From assembly GCA_019802505.1 (NCBI GenBank), contig JAFMOC010000310.1, positions 611,001 through 675,000 on the forward strand: a stretch of DNA of 64,000 nucleotides, in the 5' to 3' direction. A model generated the notes under the pieces. The model was given only the letters and a program-made list of their open reading frames with translations, did no database searches and was not told where the DNA came from. Each line of letters begins with the position of its first letter. Within the stretch, counting starts at the first letter, position 1. Source of the DNA: Corydoras sp. C115. Lineage: Eukaryota > Chordata > Actinopteri > Siluriformes > Callichthyidae. Made by a program: the position numbers and the translations under genes. Positions 39,374 through 51,913 of the stretch are shown in pieces.

Positions 39374-41262
39374 AGATTGCAGTAAGGTTCATGAGTGACA
39401 GTGCTCCCTGCTGGGGCTCCCCATAGAGTCTTTCTCAAAGCAGTTCAGCCATAGTACTTAACTGGGATTTGAACCGGGGACCTTCAGGTCGCAAGGCTGA
39501 TTCCCTAACCCCAAGCCGATGACTGCCTACAGTATTTACCACACATGCCCAAAGCGGTGGGCAGCCTTCTATATGGCGCCCAGGAAGCAAATGGGGTCTG
39601 TTGCCTTGCTCAAGCCTCTTCGGCCAGGGTACTTGACTGGGAATTGAACTGGGGACCTTTAGGTTGCAAGGCTGGTTCCTTAACCACAAGCCTATAATAC
39701 GTACCACACATGCCCAGAGTGGTGGGCAGCCCTCTATATGGTGCCCAGGAAGAAATTGGGGCAAGGCACTTCTGCCAGAGTCCTTTACTGGGAATTGAAC
39801 TGGGGACCTTTAGGTCGCAAGGATGGTTCCCTAACCCCAAGCGTATGACTGCCTACAGCATGTACCACACATGCCCAGAGCGATGGGCAGCCTTCTATAT
39901 GGCGCCCAGGAAGCAAATGGGGTCTGTTGCCTTGCTCAAGCCTCTTCGGCCAGGGTACTTGACTGGGAATTGAACTGGGGACCTTTAGGTTGCAAGGCTG
40001 GTTCCTTAACCACAAGCCTATAGTACGTACCACACATGCCCAGAGTGGTGGGCAGCCCTCTATATGGTGCCCAGGAAGAAATTGGGATTGCAGTAAGGTT
40101 CATGAGTGACAGTGCTCCCTGCTGGGGCTCCCCATAGAGTCTTTCTCAAAGCAGTTCAGCCATAGTACTTAACTGGGATTTGAACCGGGGACCTTCAGGT
40201 CGCAAGGCTGATTCCCTAACCCCAAGCCTATGACTGCCTACAGTATTTACCACACATGCCCAAAGCGGTGGGCAGCCTTCTATATGGCGCCCAGGAAGCA
40301 AATGGGGTCTGTTGCCTTGCTCAAGCCTCTTCGGCCAGGGTACTTGACTGGGAATTGAACTGGGGACCTTTAGGTTGCAAGGCTGGTTCCTTAACCACAA
40401 GCCTATAATACGTACCACACATGCCCAGAGTGGTGGGCAGCCCTCTATATGGTGCCCAGGAAGAAATTGGGGCAAGGCACTTTTGCCAGAGTCCTTTACT
40501 GGGAATTGAACTGAGGACCTTTAGGTCGCAAGGATGGTTCCCTAACCCCAAGCGTATGACTGCCTACAGCATGTACCACACATGCCCAGAGCGATGGGCA
40601 GCCTTCTATATGGCGCCCAGGAAGCAATTGGGGAACGTTGCCCTGTACAAGGCAGTTCGACCATAGTACTTGACTGGGAATTGAACCAGGGCCCTTCAGG
40701 TCGCAAGGCTGGTTCCTTAACCCCAAGCCTATGACTGCTTACAGCACATACTACACATGCCCAGAGCGATGGGCAGCCTTCTATCCTTGCAAACCTATGA
40801 CTGCCTACAGTACGTACAACACAGAGAACATTGTCCTCCATATTTAACCAATCCATAGTGCTTGAATGGGAATTGACCTGGGGACCTTCAAGTCACAAAG
40901 CTGGTTCCCTAACCTCAAACCTAGGACTGCCTACAGTGAAGGGCAGCCTTTTATATGGTGCCCAGGAAACAAATGTGGTCTTTTGCCTTGCTCAAGCCAC
41001 TTCGGCCAGAGTACTTGACTGGGAATTGAACCGCAGACCTTCAGGTCGCAAGGCTGGTTCCCTAACCCCAAGCCTATGGCTGCCTACAGCACGCACCACA
41101 CATGCCCAAAGTGGTGGGCAGCCTTATATATGGCGCCCAGGAAGCAATTGGGGTCCGTTGCCTTGCTCAAGACACTTCGGCCAGAGTACTTGACTGGGAA
41201 TTGAACCGCAGACCTTCGGGTTGCAAGGTTGATTCCCTAACCCCAAGCCTATGACTGCCCCA
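39374..41262. repeat. Tandem array of ~177-bp units with a 711-bp duplication
   Basis: Units carry GGGAATTGAACTGGGGACCT, TCGCAAGGCTGGTTCCCTAA and CACACATGCCCAGAG-G-TGGGCAGCC. The block from GATTGCAGTAAGGTTCATGA at 39374 recurs at 40085 (711 bp) nearly unchanged. 40800-41262 holds more diverged units. Confidence 0.88.
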
Positions 41263-41883
41263 TCTACACTATATAGAACTACAACGTCCATCCCTGTCCA
41301 TGCAGAGATGACACATTGTAGTTGATCTCACTCGTCACCTCCGCAGTTTCCCTCGCTTGGTTCCTGAGCTCTTAAAACATCCGTCATTAGACAAATGAAA
41401 GCCGAAGCTCCTTCATAAACACTTTTATCACCATCTTGTGAAATCCCTAACTGAGTCCTCTGTATAACAATACAGCTTTATTAACATGGTTCCAGTGGAG
41501 CCTTTCCCGGAGAACGTTCCGTTTTTTTGGATAATGTATTATTAATGACAGTCCTCTGCTGGGATGCAGCAGGAGCTCAGCGGCAGAGCGCTTTCAATAG
41601 AGCGACTTGCCTCACACTGACTGATTGTGTTGGAAACACAAGAACGACTCGGTGTTTACCTCCCGGTGCTCGATTTACTGATTTACAGTAAGCAAGTCAA
41701 GATTGATCTTCTTGTGCATTTCAGCAATTAACGAGACGAAGCGAGGCTTTAAATTACTCTAATGTTCATTTCTCTAATATCAGTCAATCCCTAATCAATA
41801 CCTCTGCATGTGACATAGGAATAAACAAATACAGCCAAAATTAATTTGTGGGACATATTCATACTAGCTTTGTAAAGAACCAG
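41263..41883. other. Repeat-poor island
   Basis: A/T-rich single-copy sequence with several TAAT/ATTA homeodomain-type cores (41720-41800). Possible regulatory sequence; no gene. Confidence 0.3.
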
Positions 41884-42179
41884 CCATCCATTATCCTCCG
41901 CTTTATTCTCTACTAGGGTCGCGGGGGGTCAGGGGGGGTTCCCCATGCACATCCAGGGTAGAACGTTTCGGGCGCTGGGCAGATACACCCAGGACAGGAC
42001 GCCAATCTATCACTGGACACGCACTCACTCACACAAACACACTCTATATGGGGCAATTTGGAGAATACGATTGACCTTGATCCATGTTTTTGGACTGTGG
42101 GAGGAAACCGGAGAATCCGGAGGAAACCCACACGGACACAAGGGAGAACATGGAAACTCCACCCAGATTGGGATTCGTA
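41884..42179 (-). repeat. SINE copy, head-truncated
   Basis: Reverse; it stops at GGGATTCGTAC inside the B box and is fused to a different repeat. Confidence 0.85.
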
Positions 42180-42189
42180 CAGTACCTGG

Positions 42190-42300
42190 TGCCTGGGGAG
42201 CAATTGGGGTTAGGTGCCTTGCTCAAGGACACTTCAGCCATAGCAATTTTTGGAGCCGGGAATTGAACCTGGGACTTTCAGATCGCAAGGCAGATACATC
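42190..42300. repeat. Copy of the 39-41 kb repeat unit
   Basis: Contains GGTGCCTTGCTCAAGGACAC, GGGAATTGAACCTGGGAC and ATCGCAAGGC. Confidence 0.7.
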
Positions 42301-42327
42301 CAGAACCTTTGACTGTAAAAGGAGATT

Positions 42328-42600
42328 CCAATGGTGGAGCTAACTGAACTTACGTTGCTGCTCCATGAGGTTCTCCAATGGAGAAATCAATGGTGCAGCT
42401 ACCTGGTCTCAACACGCTGCTCAATGAGGTTCTCCATTCGACTGGGAATGGAGAACCCAATGGTTCAGCTACCTGGTCTCAACACGCTACTCAATGAGGT
42501 TCTCCATTTGATTGAGAATGGAGAACCCAATGGTGCAGCTACCTGGACTCAACACGCTGCTCCATTAGGTTCTCCATTTGACTGGGAATGGAGAACCCAC
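42328..42600. repeat. ~68-bp tandem repeat, four copies
   Basis: GGTTCTCCATTYGAYTGRGA and CAGCTACCTGGTCTCAACAC recur with about 67-69 bp spacing. Confidence 0.85.
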
Positions 42601-42633
42601 AGTATAGTTTAGACAATGTATCTGCATTCGCTG

Positions 42634-42637
<4 letters not shown>

Positions 42638-42728
<91 letters not shown>
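42638..42728. repeat. TA then GT compound microsatellite
   Basis: (TA)n 42638-42686 followed by (GT)n to 42728. Downstream to 43380 is unique sequence without a gene, except CA-rich 43005-43070. Confidence 0.92.
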
Positions 42729-42731
<3 letters not shown>

Positions 42732-43384
42732 TCTCCAAAATGATGTGGAGAGCCGATTGAAGACGTATAATCACCTTGTCCACATATTACGAACCATGTG
42801 CACACTAGCTGGCACAGATGTGGGTGTCCGCATACTTTCGGCTGTGTTCAGCACATATTCACCTGCCATCCCGGCGATGCATCCCATCATTCTCAGCCAG
42901 CGATTGAGCAAAACACATTCATTTCATAAAGTCCACCGGCTGATTTATATGTATCCTTATCAAGCGACATGAAAAGTGAGAGTCTGTGGCTTCACACAGA
43001 CGCCTCACACACACCCACCCGCACACACACACACACAAACACACACTCACTCACACCCACACACACATGCTTTGGTTAGTTAGTGTCAGCACAGTCGGCC
43101 TTTGCAACATTTCAATAGGGCATTCATTCATCATCCGCAGGCAGAGTCATCCACCCCACGTATTCTCTTTAAGCCCCATTTCCAGCCTCTCATACACACG
43201 GCGCTCAAATGCTGAAATCTGCATCCCGGCGCCGCTGTTAATTCATCACTGTCTGACATGCAGCGCTGCCATTTCTACGCACCGGCATATATCAGCGCCT
43301 TGACGCAGCCCTTTGATAGTCACATCCATGACATGTTAACAGATACGGCTTGACTCGCGGGATTTCTGCCGTCTGCACACCGCA

Positions 43385-44172
43385 CCACTAAGATGCATCA
43401 TTAAGAGGCACCACTAAGGCGCACCACTAAGATGCACCACTAAGGCGCATCACTAAGGCGCACCATTAAGAGGCACCACTAAGGCACGCCACTAAGATGC
43501 ACCACTAAGGTGCATCACTAAGGCACACCATTAAGAGGCACCATTAGGAGGCACCACTAAGATGCACCATTAAGACGCACCATTAAGACGCACCATTAAG
43601 AGGCACTACTATGACCCACCAGTAAGGTGCACCATTAAGGTGCACCACTATGATGCACCACTAAGACGCACCATTAAGAGGCACCACTAAGGCACACCAT
43701 TAAGAGGCACCACTAAGGTGCACCACTAAGATGCACCATTAAGGCGCACCATTAAGAGACACCATTAAGAGGCACCACTAAGACGCACCATTAAGAGGCA
43801 CCACTTTGACGCACCACTAAGGTGCACGACTATGATGCACCACTAAAATTCACCACTAAGACACACCACTAAGACGCACCACTAAGATGCACCACTAAGG
43901 CGCATCACTAAAGCGCACCATTAAGAGGCACCATTAAGAGGCACCACTAAGGCGCATCACTAAGGCGCACCATTAAGAGGCACCACTAAGACGCACCATT
44001 AACAGGCACCATTAAGATGCACCATTAAGATGCACCATTAAGACGTACCATTAAGACGCACCATTAAGAGGCACCATTAAGATGCACCATTTAGACGTAC
44101 CATTAAGACGCACCACTATAACGCACCATTAAGACGCACTATTAAGGCGCACCACTATGATGCACCACTGGG
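43385..44172. repeat. 13-bp minisatellite
   Basis: About 60 copies of GCACCACTAAGAT / GCACCATTAAGAG. It ends at CACCACTGGGATGCG. Confidence 0.95.
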
Positions 44173-44499
44173 ATGCGTGAACTTTGATCTCACGTGTATG
44201 CGGAATGCATTTTGCATTATGATATGTAGAAAAACGATGGAGGGAGGAGGGTGGCGTGGGTGCTTTTATTAGAAAAGGCTATAAAAATGGTAATAAATAA
44301 ATATGTATGTATTTAAAAAAAGGACCGACGGAGCTAAACGCATGAGCGAGGGGGCGGGGGGGGGGGGGGCATTTTAATATACCGGGATATGATATTGTAA
44401 TGCGGCACATTAAGAGGGAACTATTGTTTCATAATAGAGGAAGTTATGAGATGTGGAGAAGGACACACACACACACACACACACACACACGTATCTATC
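44173..44499. other. Short unique stretch with G run and CA repeat
   Basis: G run at about 44349-44369, (CA)n 44464-44490. No gene. Confidence 0.6.
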
Positions 44500-44813
44500 T
44501 ATCTACGTTATTATCTACCTCTTTATGCCCATCCAGGGGAGAACGTTTCAGGCGCTGGGCAGATACACCCAGGACTGGACGCCAATCTATCACTGGACAC
44601 ACAATCACTCACACAAACACTCTATATGGGGCAATTTGTAGAATTCTAATGCCCTTGATCCATGTTTTTGGACTATAGCAGGAAACCGGCGAAACCAGAG
44701 GAAACCCACACGGACACAGGGAGAACATGGAAACTCCACCCAGATCGGGATTTGAACCAGGAATCCCCAGCACTGAAAGGAGAACATGCCAACCACTAAG
44801 CCACCATGCCACC
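44500..44813 (-). repeat. SINE copy
   Basis: Reverse, tail-truncated; head CCACCATGCCACC. Confidence 0.85.
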
Positions 44814-44852
44814 ATTCAGTACATAATATAATCTAAATAAGAAACTTCCCGC

Positions 44853-45166
44853 CGTCACTGTGGCTTAGTGGTTAATCATGTTCTCCTCTCAGCCTTAGGG
44901 ATTCCCGGTTCGAATCCCCATTTGGGTGGAGTCTCCGGGTTCTCTGGTTTCTTCCCACAGTCCAAAAACCTGGATGAAGGTGAAATTAATTCTCCAAATT
45001 ACCCCATATACAGTGTGTGTGTGAGTGAGTGTGTATCCAGTGATAGATTGGCGTCCTGTCCTGAGTGTATCTGCCCAGCGCCCAAGACGTTCTCTCCTGG
45101 ATGGGCATGGGGAACCCCCCCCCCGCGACCCCGCGATAAAGCGGAAGATAATGGATGGATGGATGA
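44853..45166 (+). repeat. SINE copy
   Basis: Forward, with a deletion after the B box; tail GATAATGGATGGATGGATG. Confidence 0.85.
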
Positions 45167-45314
45167 AATGGTGACATCAAAGGGAATTAAAGGTGGTAAT
45201 GTGGCGCGAGGGCGTGATGGGCGTGGCCCGTAGATGGAAATCAGGTTTGGGAGGTAGGTAGGGTGAACGGTTGCACCTGCCGGAAACTAATTACACTAAT
45301 GACTTGTCTCTCTG

Positions 45315-45670
45315 CAGCATGGTGGCTTAGTGGTTGGCATGTTCTCCTCTCAGCACTAGGGATTCCCAGTTTGAATCCCCAACTGGGTGGAGTTTCCATG
45401 TTCTCCCCGTGTCCGCGTGTGTTTCCTCCGGGTTCTCCGGTTTCCTCCCACAGTCCAAAAACATGGATCAAGGTGAATTAAATTCTCCAAATTGCCCCAT
45501 ATAGATTGTGTTTGTGTGAGTGAGTGTGTGTCCAGTGATAGATTGACGTCCTGTCCTGGGTGCATCTGCCCAGCGCCCGAAACATTCTCCCCTGGATGGG
45601 CATCATGACCCCCCACCTCCCCCCGCGACCCTAATAGAGGATAAAGCGGAAGATAATGGATGGATGGATA
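45315..45670 (+). repeat. SINE copy, full length
   Basis: Forward, full head, body and (ATGG) tail. Confidence 0.9.
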
Positions 45671-46825
45671 GAAACTTCCCGTGAAAAGCAATATTAACAG
45701 TGTAAATCACAGAAGGTGGTTGAGCCGAGAGCGCTCCATGGTCGAGTTCCGTCCAGATCCTCATTACAAAGTTTCCCAAGTTCTACGGTCGGTGGAAACG
45801 AGCGCGTGCGATTAATAAAATCAAAACAATGCCGCTCCGGTAAAGCAGGGCAACGGTGAGAGTCAGTATTAAAGATGATGAATCGGAACACAGCGGGTGG
45901 AACATGTTTCCTGACTGGTAATTATGGCCCAGGGGCTACAAATGTACTTGGCAGGGACGTTCCTTCTCTTCTAAGTGATTGATTCCCAGCGTTCGCCACT
46001 TTTTCCACTCGAAAACGCATTTTATCTCCTACGGTGGAACCCCGTGGCGCCGTTCCAACCGACGTGCCGAACAAAGCGGGCAGGATACGTTCCGTTTGAG
46101 CGATGGCTTGGCCGGGTTCCGCCGCCGGAAGAATTAGCAGCCGCCGGGGTCTCGCTGCTAACGAGACGAATAAATTCAGAGTCGGAAAATCAAACCCAAA
46201 GACATTCTCCACGCTCCCCGATTTACGACGTACATCTGACCGAGGTGTTCCTTTAAATGCTACCACACTCGTACCGCGGGGTAATCAGGCAGGGGAGGAA
46301 GGGGAGGGTAGGACCGCTAACTCGGCCCTGGGCGCTGATTACGTTTAGGCTGATTGGAGTGCAGACTGGCGGAGAGGCCTGTAATTAGTGCCACCTGCCC
46401 AAAGTGGAACCTTGGTTTCCAGAATAAGGTGGGGGGGGGGGGGGTTCTGTTATGTTCTTCTTCGTCTCCGTTGCTCCTGACACAGTATCGGGGCCATCGG
46501 AGAACAATGTGGAACGGGGCTGCATGATTACTGCGGCGGCGCTTGGTCCTACGACGGGCGGGCGGGTGGAGAGACAGCCGGAGAACAGCTGGAGAGCACG
46601 GCGTGTAATTACTTTGGAGAGATTAGAAAAGCCTATTCCGGGCTCGGGTTGCGGCGCAACAGCTGGGGAGGATGGCAGAGATGAGATTGGCGCCGCAGAC
46701 CCACGGTTCCATTGTGAGGACGAATGAATGATCTGAATGGCACGTGACGACAGAACGAAAAGGCCGTTTTAATAGAACCCCCGAAAGAGCGCTCGTATCC
46801 GTCAGGGTGCCATGTGGGGAATGGG
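45671..46825. other. Repeat-poor GC-richer island
   Basis: About 1.1 kb with many CpGs and a 12-bp G run near 46432. Open frames of 80-115 codons occur on both strands with no recognised domain. It could be an unrecognised exon, CpG-rich regulatory region or old unique sequence. Confidence 0.35.
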
Positions 46826-46829
46826 GCTC

Positions 46830-47657
46830 GAGGCCATGTTTTTGGACAGTGGAAGGAACTCGAAGAAGATAACACAGACAGACAGAACTTAAAAACACAC
46901 ACACTCACTATATAGGGGCAATTTAGAGCAGCAAAAAAACACACAGACATGGGGAGAACATGAAAACTCACACACTATATAAGGGCAATTTAAAGCAGGA
47001 AGTTCACCTTGAATGCATGTTTTTGGACAGTGGGAGGAGACTGGAGAACCCAGAAAAAACCTACACAGACAGAGGGAGAACATAAAAACACACACACTAT
47101 ATAGGGGCAATTTAGAGCAGCGAAAAAACCTACACAGACATGGGGGAACATGAAAACTCACACACTATATAGGGGCAATTTGAATTCATGTTTTTGAAAA
47201 GTGGAAGGAACTCTGAGAACCTTAAGAACGCACACAGACACATGGAGAACATAAAAAATACATGCTATATGGGGCAATTTGAACAGCAGATTCACCTTGA
47301 ATACATGTTTTTGGACAGTGGAACGAACTCGGAGAAGATAAGGCACACAGACAGAACATAAAAACACACACACTCACAATATAGGGGCAATTTAGAGCAG
47401 TGAAAAAACATACACAGACATGGGGAGAACATGAAAACTTACACACTGTATAGGGGCAATTTAAAGCAGCGAGTACACCTTGAATGCATGTTTTTGGACA
47501 GTGGGAGGAAACTGGAGAACCCAGAAAAAACCTACACAGACAGAGGGAGAACATAAAAACACACACACTATATAGGGGCAGTTTGAAAACATGTTTTTGG
47601 AAAGTGGAAGGAATTTGGAGAACCTAAAGAAAACCCACACTGACTGAGGGAGAACAT

Positions 47658-47697
<40 letters not shown>

Positions 47698-48010
47698 TAT
47701 AGGGGCAATTTAGAGCAGCGAAAAAACCTACACAGACATGGGAAGAACATGGGGGCAATTTGAAGTTCACCTTGAAGCAAGTTCACCTTGAATACATGTT
47801 TCTGTACAGTGGAAGAAACTCAGAGAACCGGAAGAAAACCCACACTGACACTATATAAGGGCAATTAGGAGCAGCAAGTTCACCTTGATCTATGTTTTTG
47901 GACTGTGGGAGGAAACCAGAGAACACAGAAAAAACCCACACAGACAGAGGGAGAACATAAAAACACACACTATATAGGGGCAATTTAGAGCAGCTAGTTT
48001 ACCTTGACTC
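46830..48010 (-). repeat. Satellite grown from the SINE middle
   Basis: Diverged units of about 90-120 bp made of CATGTTTTTGGACAGTGG, GAGAACATAAAAACACACAC and CTATATAGGGGCAATTTAGA. They are organised in a higher-order repeat of about 470 bp (47014 versus 47484). It lacks the SINE head and tail. Confidence 0.85.
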
Positions 48011-48620
48011 CATGTTTTTGGACACCAGGGGAGAACGTTTCGGGCGCTGGGCAGATACACCCAGGACAGGACGCCAATCTATCACTGAGTACACACTTAC
48101 TCTATATGGGGCAATTTGGAGAATTCAATTCACCTTGAATCCATGTTTTTGGACTGTGGGAAATTGGAGAACCCGGAGGAAACCCACGCGGACACGGGGA
48201 GAACATGGAAACTCCAACCAGATTGGGATTCGAACCGGGAATCCCTAGTGCTGAGAGGAGAACATGCCAACCACAAAGCCACTGGGTTCTGTTCTCTTAG
48301 TCATACATATATCCATCCATCCATCCATCCAGTATCTTCCGCTTTATCCTCTACTAGGGTTGCGGTGGGGTTCCCCATGCCCATCCAGGGGAGAACGTTT
48401 CGGGCGCTGTGCAGATACACCCAGGACAGGACGCCAATCTATCACTGGACACACACTCACTCACACAGACACACTCTATATGGGGTAATTTAGAGCATTC
48501 AATTCACCTTGAATCCATGTTTTTGGACTGTGGGGAATCTGAGAACCTGGAGGAAACCCACGTGGACACGGGGAGAACATGGAAACTCCACCCAGATCGG
48601 GATCCGAACCCGTTAAGCCA
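48011..48620 (-). repeat. Two SINE copies, tandem
   Basis: 48018-48287 (tail-truncated, directly continuing the satellite) and 48309-48617 (head-truncated). Confidence 0.85.
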
Positions 48621-48827
48621 TTTGTTTATAATTATAAATTAAATTCATTGTTAATTGCTGAAAGACAAGAGATTGTCTTACAAAAAAAACAAACAAGGTT
48701 TTCTCCGCCGTAGTTCTCTAAAATGGTTCTCCGATGCCAGCTTGTTAGTTTATCCGCGTCAAACAGAAAACCCGAGTTGACACTGAGGTATCGATTCCCT
48801 TGCAGGCAGATGAAACAGCCGCTCCGA

Positions 48828-49420
48828 CAGGTAAACACCGAAAACAGCCGTGAGACGCACCCGCCCGGCGCACGTTCTCCACCCGAGGACGTAGATTACA
48901 GTTTACACCTGTGGAAAAAAACAAGAAGAACTCCAATCAATAGACCCTGAAGTCTTCTGAGACACATTACAATGAAGCATCTGATGTGTGCGTTTTTATG
49001 TTCTCTCCATGTTTGTGTGGGTGTTATTTAGGTTCTCAGAGTTGAACATGGATTCAAGGTGAACTCGCTGCTTCAAATTGCCCCTATATAGCATGTGAGT
49101 TTTTATGTTCTCTCCATGTCTGTGTAGGTTTTTTTGCTGCTCTAAATTGCCCCTATATAGTGTGTGTGTTTTTTTGTTCTGTCTATGTGCCTTTTCTTTA
49201 GGTTCTCCGAGTTCCTTTCACCATCAAAAAACATGGATTCCCAACAGGTAAACACCGAAAACAGCCATGAGATTCACCCGCCCGGCGGACGTTCTCCAAC
49301 TGAGGACATAGATTACAGTTTACACCTGTGGAAAAAAAAAAGAAAGAAGTCCAATCAATAGACCCTGAAGTCCGAGAGCCTTTTAATCTTCTGAGACGCA
49401 TTAACATGAAGCATGTGATG
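48828..49420. repeat. 417-bp-period duplication around an inverted satellite piece
   Basis: CAGGTAAACACCGAAAACAG starts at 48828 and again at 49245. About 130-155 bp match, through TAGATTACAGTTTACACCTG and TCCAATCAATAGACCCTGAAG. Between them, 49000-49240 is the SINE-middle satellite in forward orientation, opposite to 46830-48010. Confidence 0.85.
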
Positions 49421-49690
49421 CAGCTCAATAGAGAACGATTCCACGCAGAACCCAGACGGAACAGCAGGGCATCTGCAGAACCTTACGCCGGGCGTATTGC
49501 ACAACCCGTTGCAACCCTGAGGATGTGGTTCTGTCTCATTTTTCTTCTCCTGAACTCCGGCGCGTGCCGACGTTCCCTCAGTGCAGGCAAGAGTTTTGTT
49601 CATTTAAATCTCTAATTAATTAATTAATTAATTAATTAATTAATTAATTAAAATATTAATTCATACTTATCACTAAGAGAATTAGAACTT
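49421..49690. other. Unique stretch with ATTA tetranucleotide repeat
   Basis: (ATTA)n at 49612-49650; the rest unrecognised. Confidence 0.6.
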
Positions 49691-50445
49691 GGTGGTTGGC
49701 ATGTTCTCCTCTCAGTACTAGGGATTCCCAGTTCGAATGCCAATCTGGGTGGAGTTTCCATATCCTCCCTATGGGTTTCCGGGTTCTCCGGTTTCCTCCC
49801 ACAGTCCAAAAACATGGATCAAGTCAATTGAATTCTCCAAATTGCCCCATATAGAGTGTGTTTGTGTGTGAGTGAGTGTGTGGTCAGTGATAGATTGGCG
49901 CAATGTCCTAGATGTATCTCCCAAAATGTTCTCCCCAGGATGGGCATGGGGAACCCCCCCTCGAGAAAATCAAAAAATGGTAAATTCAAGGTGAATTGAA
50001 TGCTCCAAATTGCCCCATATAGAGTGTGTGTGAGTGAGTGTGTGTCCAGTGATAGATTGGCGCCCTGTCGTGGGTGTAATGTTCTCCCCTGGATGGGCAT
50101 TGCGAACATGTGGCTTAGTGGTTGGTATGTTCTCCTCTCAGCACTTGGGATTCCCGGTTCGAATCCCCATCTGGGTGGAGTTTCCATGTTCTCCCCGTGT
50201 CCACGTGGGTTTCCTCCGGGTTCTCCAGTTTCCTCCCACAGTCCAAAAACATCGATTCAAGGTGAATTGAATTCTGCAAATTGCCCCATATAGAGTGTGT
50301 CTGTGTGATTATTTGCCCATTGATAGATTGTATGTAATGGCTGTATCTGCCCAATGCCTGAAACTTTCTCCCCTGGATGGCCATGGGAAACCACCACCCC
50401 CACCCCTGACCCTAGTAGAGGATAAAGCAGAAGATGAGGATGAGT
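49690..50445 (+). repeat. Composite (trimeric) SINE
   Basis: Part A 49690-49965 (ends GGGGAACCCCCC), linker with AAATCAAAAAATGG, part B 49985-50107 (headless), then part C 50108-50445 beginning ATGTGGCTTAGTGG. The same order and junctions occur at 62445-63170. Confidence 0.8.
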
Positions 50446-51030
50446 GACGGGAGGAGAAATGGCCTCGGCCACAGAGGAAAATGTTCCAGTGCCGTTGTCA
50501 CACTCGGTAGCCGTTGAGTGATGAGTGACGGATGGAGGTTCCGAAGGTGGAGGCCGGAGAGAAATGAGTGTCACGTTCCAATCGGCAACCTCATTGTGAC
50601 CTACTCACACGCTCATATCTCTTTTCCCGTGTCACCCTAACGCCGGACCCCCGGCTCTGATCAATACCACCCACCCGCCTCCACCCGGGTTCTTCCATTC
50701 ACGAATGTTTACTGCATTTTTTTTCTCGGTGTGTCTCGTCGCGGCTGATGGAGATTGCCCGCGAGCGCGCCGCTGTTTCTCCTCTCGCTGCGAGCTTATT
50801 TATCTTCCGTAATGGCTTTATAACTGGATATGGCTCTTAGAACAGTCTACACCCCTGCTCGTCTATTCTCCATCGCTTCTTCTCTCTTCCTTTAATCCGT
50901 CAGCCCCCTCGATCCCACATTCGCTGGCTGGCAGGTGGAGCTGCCGAGTTTTCTGATCCCACAGTGCCACCCAGTGGCTGAGCCTTTCCTTATACCTCCA
51001 GCCGAACGACTGAAAGCGGGAGCTCGGGGT

Positions 51031-51077
<47 letters not shown>

Positions 51078-51370
51078 CCAGGATGATATTATTTCCAGAC
51101 GACAGGTTATGGCGTGGAGTGCGTGGTGCGTTCTGGGAAATGAAACCCAGACACTAATCGGGTTCTCTAAGTGTTGAGAATCGGTTCAGTGAAGCAGCAG
51201 GTCCACGTGGTTACATTGCGTAATAAGTTTATCCGTTGCATCAGGAGGTTCAGGAGGAGACCGTTGAGGAGTAGAATGTGAGGACACACAGAGGCAGAGA
51301 GGAGAAGGTACCACGAGGAAGATGAATGTGAAAAAAGAACTGAAATAGCTGGAATAGCTGGTTAGTACAG
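50446..51370. other. Repeat-poor island with GA repeat
   Basis: (GA)n at 51030-51074. 50580-51000 is non-repetitive and pyrimidine-rich in places. No gene recognised. Confidence 0.4.
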
Positions 51371-51540
51371 CCGCAATCAGCACTGGGGATCAAGGTTCAA
51401 ACCCCGATTTGGGTGGAGTTTCCGTGTTCTCCCCGTGTCCTTGTGTTTCTCTCCCCGTGTCCTTGTGTTTCTCCAGGTGCTCCAGTTGCCTCCCACAGTC
51501 CAAAAACACGGATTCAAGGTGACGGCTGCTCTAAATTGCT
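51371..51540 (+). repeat. SINE fragment
   Basis: B-box region to AAATTGCTTC, with a small internal duplication of CCCCGTGTCCTTGTGTTTCT. Confidence 0.75.
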
Positions 51541-51852
51541 TCTATCCATCAATTATCTTCCGCTTTATCCTCTATTAGGGTTGCGGGGGGGTTCCCCATG
51601 CCCATCCAGGGGAAAAAAGGACAGGGCGCCAATCTATCACTGGACACACACTCACTCACACAGACACGCACACATACACACTCTATATGGGGCAATTTGG
51701 AGAACTCAATTGACTTGAGCCATGTTTTTGGACTGTGGGAGGAAACCCACGCGGACACGGGGAGAACATGGAAACTCCACCCAGATGGGGATTCGAACCG
51801 GGAATCCCTAGCGCTGAGAGGCGTACGTGCCAACCACCAAGCCACCGTGCCA

Positions 51853-51854
<2 letters not shown>
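51541..51854 (-). repeat. SINE copy
   Basis: Reverse; its head abuts (TA)n. With the preceding fragment it makes an inverted pair. Confidence 0.85.

Positions 51855-51910
<56 letters not shown>
51855..51910. repeat. TA microsatellite left of Tc1 element
   Basis: (TA)n of about 28 units, ending at the element boundary. Confidence 0.95.

Positions 51911-51913
<3 letters not shown>

Noticed and set aside
45922..46727. Possible unannotated exon(s) in a GC-rich island
   Set aside because: Overlapping frames on both strands, no recognised domain, and no convincing splice-bounded segment.
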